IMG/VR virus record: IMGVR_UViG_3300006810_000342
Span: 1 to 25,560 of that record
DNA from: a virus
Length of the DNA stretch: 25,560 nucleotides
Strand: one strand, 5' to 3'
Shown here: positions 23,249 to 25,560 of the stretch, one piece after another
Layout: every line of letters starts with the position of its first letter
Position numbering within the stretch: the stretch's first letter is position 1
Program-made: the position numbers and the translations under genes
Notes under the pieces: model-generated
Told to the model about the DNA's origin: nothing
The model's database searches: none
What the model saw: the letters and a program-made list of their open reading frames with translations, nothing else

Positions 23249-23250
23249 TG
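23192..23250 (+). repeat. Cassette junction repeat, copy 1
   Basis: A 59-base block covering the end of the small helper gene and the ATG of the following tip gene. Compared with 24221-24279 it differs at 4 of 59 positions, far more alike than the flanking sequence. The protein it encodes ends GLTDNEIGALKI. It looks like a recombination seam for swapping fibre-tip cassettes. Confidence 0.85.
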
Positions 23251-23997
23251 TCTGAAATAAAAGTAGATACAGTAGCAGAAAAAACTTCAGCCAATGGAGT
23301 TACTGTTGACGGATTAAATATTAAAGATAGCAAACTAGTTACTGCTAACTCCGTAGTAGAAACTAATCTTACTGATAACATTGTGACTTTAGCAAAAATG
23401 GCTAGTGGTACAGATGGTAATATTATTTCTTATGATGCTTCTGGTAATCCAGTTGCGATTGCTACTGGTAATGACGGACAAGTTTTAACTTCTACTGGTG
23501 CTGGATCGCCTCCAGCTTTTGAAGCAATACCTGGTGGTGGAGTAGAAAATATTTCTACATTTAGAATGAGCACTAATTTTACTATGACTACTGGTGCTCA
23601 TATTACTGCAAATTGGAGTAAACAAGGAGCAACTTTAGGAACAGCTATATCAGAAAGTTCTGGAACATTTAGCTTTCCACAAACTGGTTTATATAGAGTT
23701 GAAGCAAACTTTAATTTATTTAGAGTACAAGGAGATTCTGATTATATTGAACTAAACATTAAAGGTACAACTGATAACTCAAGTTACGCTGATCTTTTAT
23801 CACATTGGACGCATATTGGAGATGTAGCGAATCAACATTCTTGTATTTATGGAGCAACTATTTTTGATGTAACTAATACTACAAATGACAAAATTAGACT
23901 TCATTATGAAAGTGAAAGTGCAACTAATATTAGACTTGTAGGAAGTAGTGATAGAGATGGAACATATATTAGATTTATTAGATTAGGAGACACATAA
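23248..23997 (+). CDS. C1q/jelly-roll-like fibre tip protein 2
   Basis: 249 residues. The N-terminus IKVDTVAEKTSANGVTVDGL with NIKD is shared with the protein at 24277 and is a common start of marine phage fibre-tip proteins. A linker (GNIISYDASGNPVAIATGND, GQVLTSTGAGSPPAFEAIPG) leads to a C-terminal domain (about 108-249) with the C1q/TNF-like pattern: SGTFSFPQTGLYRVEANFNL, then long beta strands and a final RFIRLGDT. C1q-like domains form trimers that bind surface ligands, so host receptor binding is likely. It starts on the stop of the preceding helper gene. Confidence 0.75.
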   Translation: MSEIKVDTVAEKTSANGVTVDGLNIKDSKLVTANSVVETNLTDNIVTLAKMASGTDGNIISYDASGNPVAIATGNDGQVLTSTGAGSPPAFEAIPGGGVENISTFRMSTNFTMTTGAHITANWSKQGATLGTAISESSGTFSFPQTGLYRVEANFNLFRVQGDSDYIELNIKGTTDNSSYADLLSHWTHIGDVANQHSCIYGATIFDVTNTTNDKIRLHYESESATNIRLVGSSDRDGTYIRFIRLGDT

Positions 23998-23998
23998 G

Positions 23999-24277
23999 AT
24001 GAATAGACCAACACACATAGAAGATTATTTAGCACAACTACATACTGGACAATGGTTCGGTTGGAGTGATAGCAAAAATAAAGTTTATGCAAATTTAATT
24101 ATACATGATGATAGTAAAAATAAACCTAGCGAAAGCGATTGCACATCTGGCTTAGCAACTTTACAATCTGATTATGATACAGCAGAAACAGCAGTAGCAA
24201 ACAATAAAATATCAGCAACAAATAAACTAAAAGCATTAGGTTTAACGGATGCTGAAATAGGAGCATTGAAAATATAA
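23999..24277 (+). CDS. Small fibre-cassette protein B (possible fibre assembly helper)
   Basis: 92 residues. The N-terminal part (THIEDYLAQLHTGQWFGWSD, VYANLIIHDDSKNKPSESDC) is unlike protein A, but the end, ATNKLKALGLTDAEIGALKI, is nearly the same, as is the DNA (24221-24279). It occupies the same place ahead of a C1q-like gene. Start one base after the preceding stop; end overlaps the next ATG. A helper for fibre-tip folding or assembly is inferred. Confidence 0.62.
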   Translation: MNRPTHIEDYLAQLHTGQWFGWSDSKNKVYANLIIHDDSKNKPSESDCTSGLATLQSDYDTAETAVANNKISATNKLKALGLTDAEIGALKI

Positions 24278-24279
24278 TG
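24221..24279 (+). repeat. Cassette junction repeat, copy 2
   Basis: The second copy of the block at 23192-23250, 1029 bases downstream, with 4 mismatches in 59. It again spans the end of a small helper gene and the ATG of a C1q-like tip gene. Similarity continues at lower level into the tip gene (VDT-E-TSANG-TVDGLNIKD). Confidence 0.85.
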
Positions 24280-24936
24280 AGTTCAATAGTTAAAGTAGAT
24301 ACCATCCAAGAAAACACTTCCGCTAACGGAATTACAGTTGATGGTTTAAATATTAAAGATGGTATAATTACAAGTGCAACAGCCATTACTGGACACACAG
24401 CAGAAACTTCTATTGCAGATGGAGATACTATTTTAATCCATGATGCCTCTGCTTCAGCATTAAGAAAAATGACTAAAGCAAATTTTGTATCTGGTATTGG
24501 TGGTGATAACACTCCAGCTTTTGCTGCATTTCAATCTAGTGGACAAAATATTGATAGCGGTACAACTACAATAGTTACTTTAGACACAGAAATATTTGAT
24601 ACTGATAATGCTTTTGCATCTAATAAATTTACAGTACCTAGTGGAGAAGGTGGAAAATATTATGTTTCTGCTGCAATAAGAGCAGATGCTTCTTGGGCAG
24701 CAACTGGTCAATTTAATGTAATGGTTTTTATTGGAGGTACTGGAGATAATGGACTATTTGCTTCTTATAATATAGCTGCAAGTAATGGAAATGGTGGAGC
24801 AGTTTCTGGAATACTTACTTTAAGTGCTGGTGATGAAATTACAATGAGGCTATACCACAATGAAGGTGGTACAGAAGGATTACAAGCTGGAAGATACTGT
24901 ACTGTTTTTTCTGGATACAAATTAATAGGAGTTTAA
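24277..24936 (+). CDS. C1q-like fibre tip protein 3
   Basis: 219 residues. N-terminus KVDTIQENTSANGITVDGLN and IKD as in the protein at 23248; then TGHTAETSIADGDTILIHDA and ALRKMTKANFVSGIG, a module also in the tail fibre (21847-21963). The C-terminal domain (about 85-219) has a clear C1q pattern: NKFTVPSGEGGKYYVSAAIR, a central FNVMVFIGGTGDNG, LSAGDEITMRLYHNE and a final CTVFSGYKLIGV. Likely a trimeric receptor-binding tip. Being built from pieces of both neighbours it looks like a shuffled paralogue. Confidence 0.78.
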   Translation: MSSIVKVDTIQENTSANGITVDGLNIKDGIITSATAITGHTAETSIADGDTILIHDASASALRKMTKANFVSGIGGDNTPAFAAFQSSGQNIDSGTTTIVTLDTEIFDTDNAFASNKFTVPSGEGGKYYVSAAIRADASWAATGQFNVMVFIGGTGDNGLFASYNIAASNGNGGAVSGILTLSAGDEITMRLYHNEGGTEGLQAGRYCTVFSGYKLIGV

Positions 24937-24942
24937 TAAATT

Positions 24943-25275
24943 ATGGCAACACTTTTTACAAAAACAAAACTTTATTTAGAGGCTAATTCTAAAACTTGGG
25001 ATAATACAAAAGTATCTTTACATGATGATGGTGCTGGTGCTTATATTAAATTTTGGACTTATGATGGATTAGCTCAACCAACTGCTGAACAACTAGCATC
25101 ATACGAAACAGCTGGTAATGCTGCTGAAGCAAATGCTGGTATAGATGCAACTAGACGAACTGAATACTTGTCTTGGGATAAGCAAATGGAAATGATCTAC
25201 AAGGATCAAAAGAATGGTACTACAACTTTTAAAGATCATTGCGATAAAGTAAGATCAGATAATCCTAAAGATTAA
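24943..25275 (+). CDS. Conserved small tail-associated protein, unknown
   Basis: 110 residues. The C-terminal part RRTEYLSWDKQMEMIYKDQK followed by NGTTTFKDHCDKVRSDNPK follows the pattern Y-x-x-W-x-x-Q-x-x-x-x-Y-K-D--NGTT-F-DH--V----PK, found in small proteins at the end of tail-fibre clusters in marine phages. The N-terminal part (TKTKLYLEANSKTWDNTKVS) precedes an IKFWTYDGLAQPT segment. I know no proven function; a tail assembly helper is plausible. TAGGAG within the end of the previous gene is the ribosome binding site. Its stop overlaps the stop of the convergent gene by four bases. Confidence 0.68.
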   Translation: MATLFTKTKLYLEANSKTWDNTKVSLHDDGAGAYIKFWTYDGLAQPTAEQLASYETAGNAAEANAGIDATRRTEYLSWDKQMEMIYKDQKNGTTTFKDHCDKVRSDNPKD

Positions 25276-25560
25276 ACTAATTTTTTAATCCATTTACCTT
25301 TGTTATTTAATACCATTGGAAGTAGTTTAGGAATACCATCAATAACAATACCACAACCATTTATAAATCTAGTTCTAAAATTTCTAGCATAAGCAAATGC
25401 CATTGATTTTTGATTTACTAAACATCCTACATTCATACCAAAGAATAGATTGTCTGGATTAGCCCAATAAGATATTACAAATTTAGTATGGAAGTGTCCT
25501 TGAACACAACTCATTCCCATTGTTTGGCTTGTCTTTAATACATCTGCACTTCTTCCATGA
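25272..25560 (-). CDS. Calcineurin-like metallophosphoesterase, C-terminal part (partial)
   Basis: The minus-strand frame ends with TAA at 25272-25274 and stays open to the window edge, so the gene starts beyond 25560; the internal ATG at 25520 is not its start. The visible 96 residues contain HGRSADVLKTSQTMGMSCVQ and GHFHTKFVISYW. GHFH is the last metal-binding motif (G-H-x-H) of calcineurin-like phosphoesterases, and the surrounding pattern matches phage-encoded members. Substrate is unknown; these enzymes may act on nucleotides or nucleic acids. It is convergent with the tail cluster, with a 4-base overlap and no terminator between, so it belongs to a different, leftward transcription unit. 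Confidence 0.85.
   Translation of the reverse strand, partial: HGRSADVLKTSQTMGMSCVQGHFHTKFVISYWANPDNLFFGMNVGCLVNQKSMAFAYARNFRTRFINGCGIVIDGIPKLLPMVLNNKGKWIKKLV

Noticed and set aside
24126-24512. 128-codon minus-strand frame across the fibre-tip genes, and other minus-strand frames at 1226, 2567, 3861, 15670, 18181 and 20520
   Set aside because: All are antisense to well-supported genes, with hydrophobic or Leu/Ser-rich shadow translations and no ribosome binding sites.

Overview
This window is the structural half of an AT-rich, tailed, podovirus-type (short-tailed, T7-like) phage genome. Gene order is terminase small and large subunits, small virion-associated genes, portal, scaffold, major capsid protein, tail tubular A and B, three internal (ejection) virion proteins, tail fibre, fibre-tip proteins. 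It matches T7-like podoviruses in order and in recognisable families. The low GC (about 30% in hand-counted 60-base lines through the structural genes), A/T-ending codons and tight packing suggest a marine phage of an AT-rich host; a SAR11 (Pelagibacter)-type host is my inference, not something the sequence proves. No RNA polymerase, replication or integrase gene lies in the window.

Layout. 1-164: divergent control region with the 5' end of a leftward gene, a leftward and a rightward promoter, and a palindrome. 165-966: terminase small subunit plus a gene-free stretch, both clearly more GC-rich (about 40-55% in lines counted by hand) than the rest. 967-2596: a small unknown gene and the large terminase. 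2610-3759: five small genes, including a paralogous pair flanking a GNAT-fold gene and two tiny genes of 29 and 40 codons. 3772-6488: portal, Bbp19-like protein, scaffold. 6478-8098: what looks like a self-contained capsid transcription unit: an extended -10 promoter, a long leader able to fold into a multibranched RNA and to mask the ribosome binding site, the major capsid gene, a probable capsid-decoration gene, and an intrinsic terminator. 8119-11156: tail tubular proteins A and B. 11169-20362: ejection proteins, ending in a giant reading frame (lytic transglycosylase plus HExxH metallopeptidase) interrupted by one in-frame UGA. 20365-25275: T7-type tail fibre, then translationally coupled genes for C1q/jelly-roll-like tip proteins and small accessory proteins, with a visibly duplicated cassette. 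25272-25560: the 3' end of a leftward calcineurin-like metallophosphoesterase gene.

How it fits together: TerS/TerL package DNA through the portal into a procapsid built on the scaffold from the major capsid protein. Tail tubular A and B and the fibre complete the short tail. The internal proteins, including the wall-cutting and possibly proteolytic giant protein, are ejected to carry DNA across the envelope. The C1q-like proteins probably form exchangeable receptor-binding tips.

The most interesting points are the single UGA splitting the giant ejection protein just ahead of its HExxH site, the structured leader before the capsid gene, twin 16-bp palindromes next to promoters whose predicted start sites coincide with start codons, and the duplicated fibre-tip cassette with a near-identical 59-bp junction. 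All families are called by eye from motifs and order; no database search or folding program was run.
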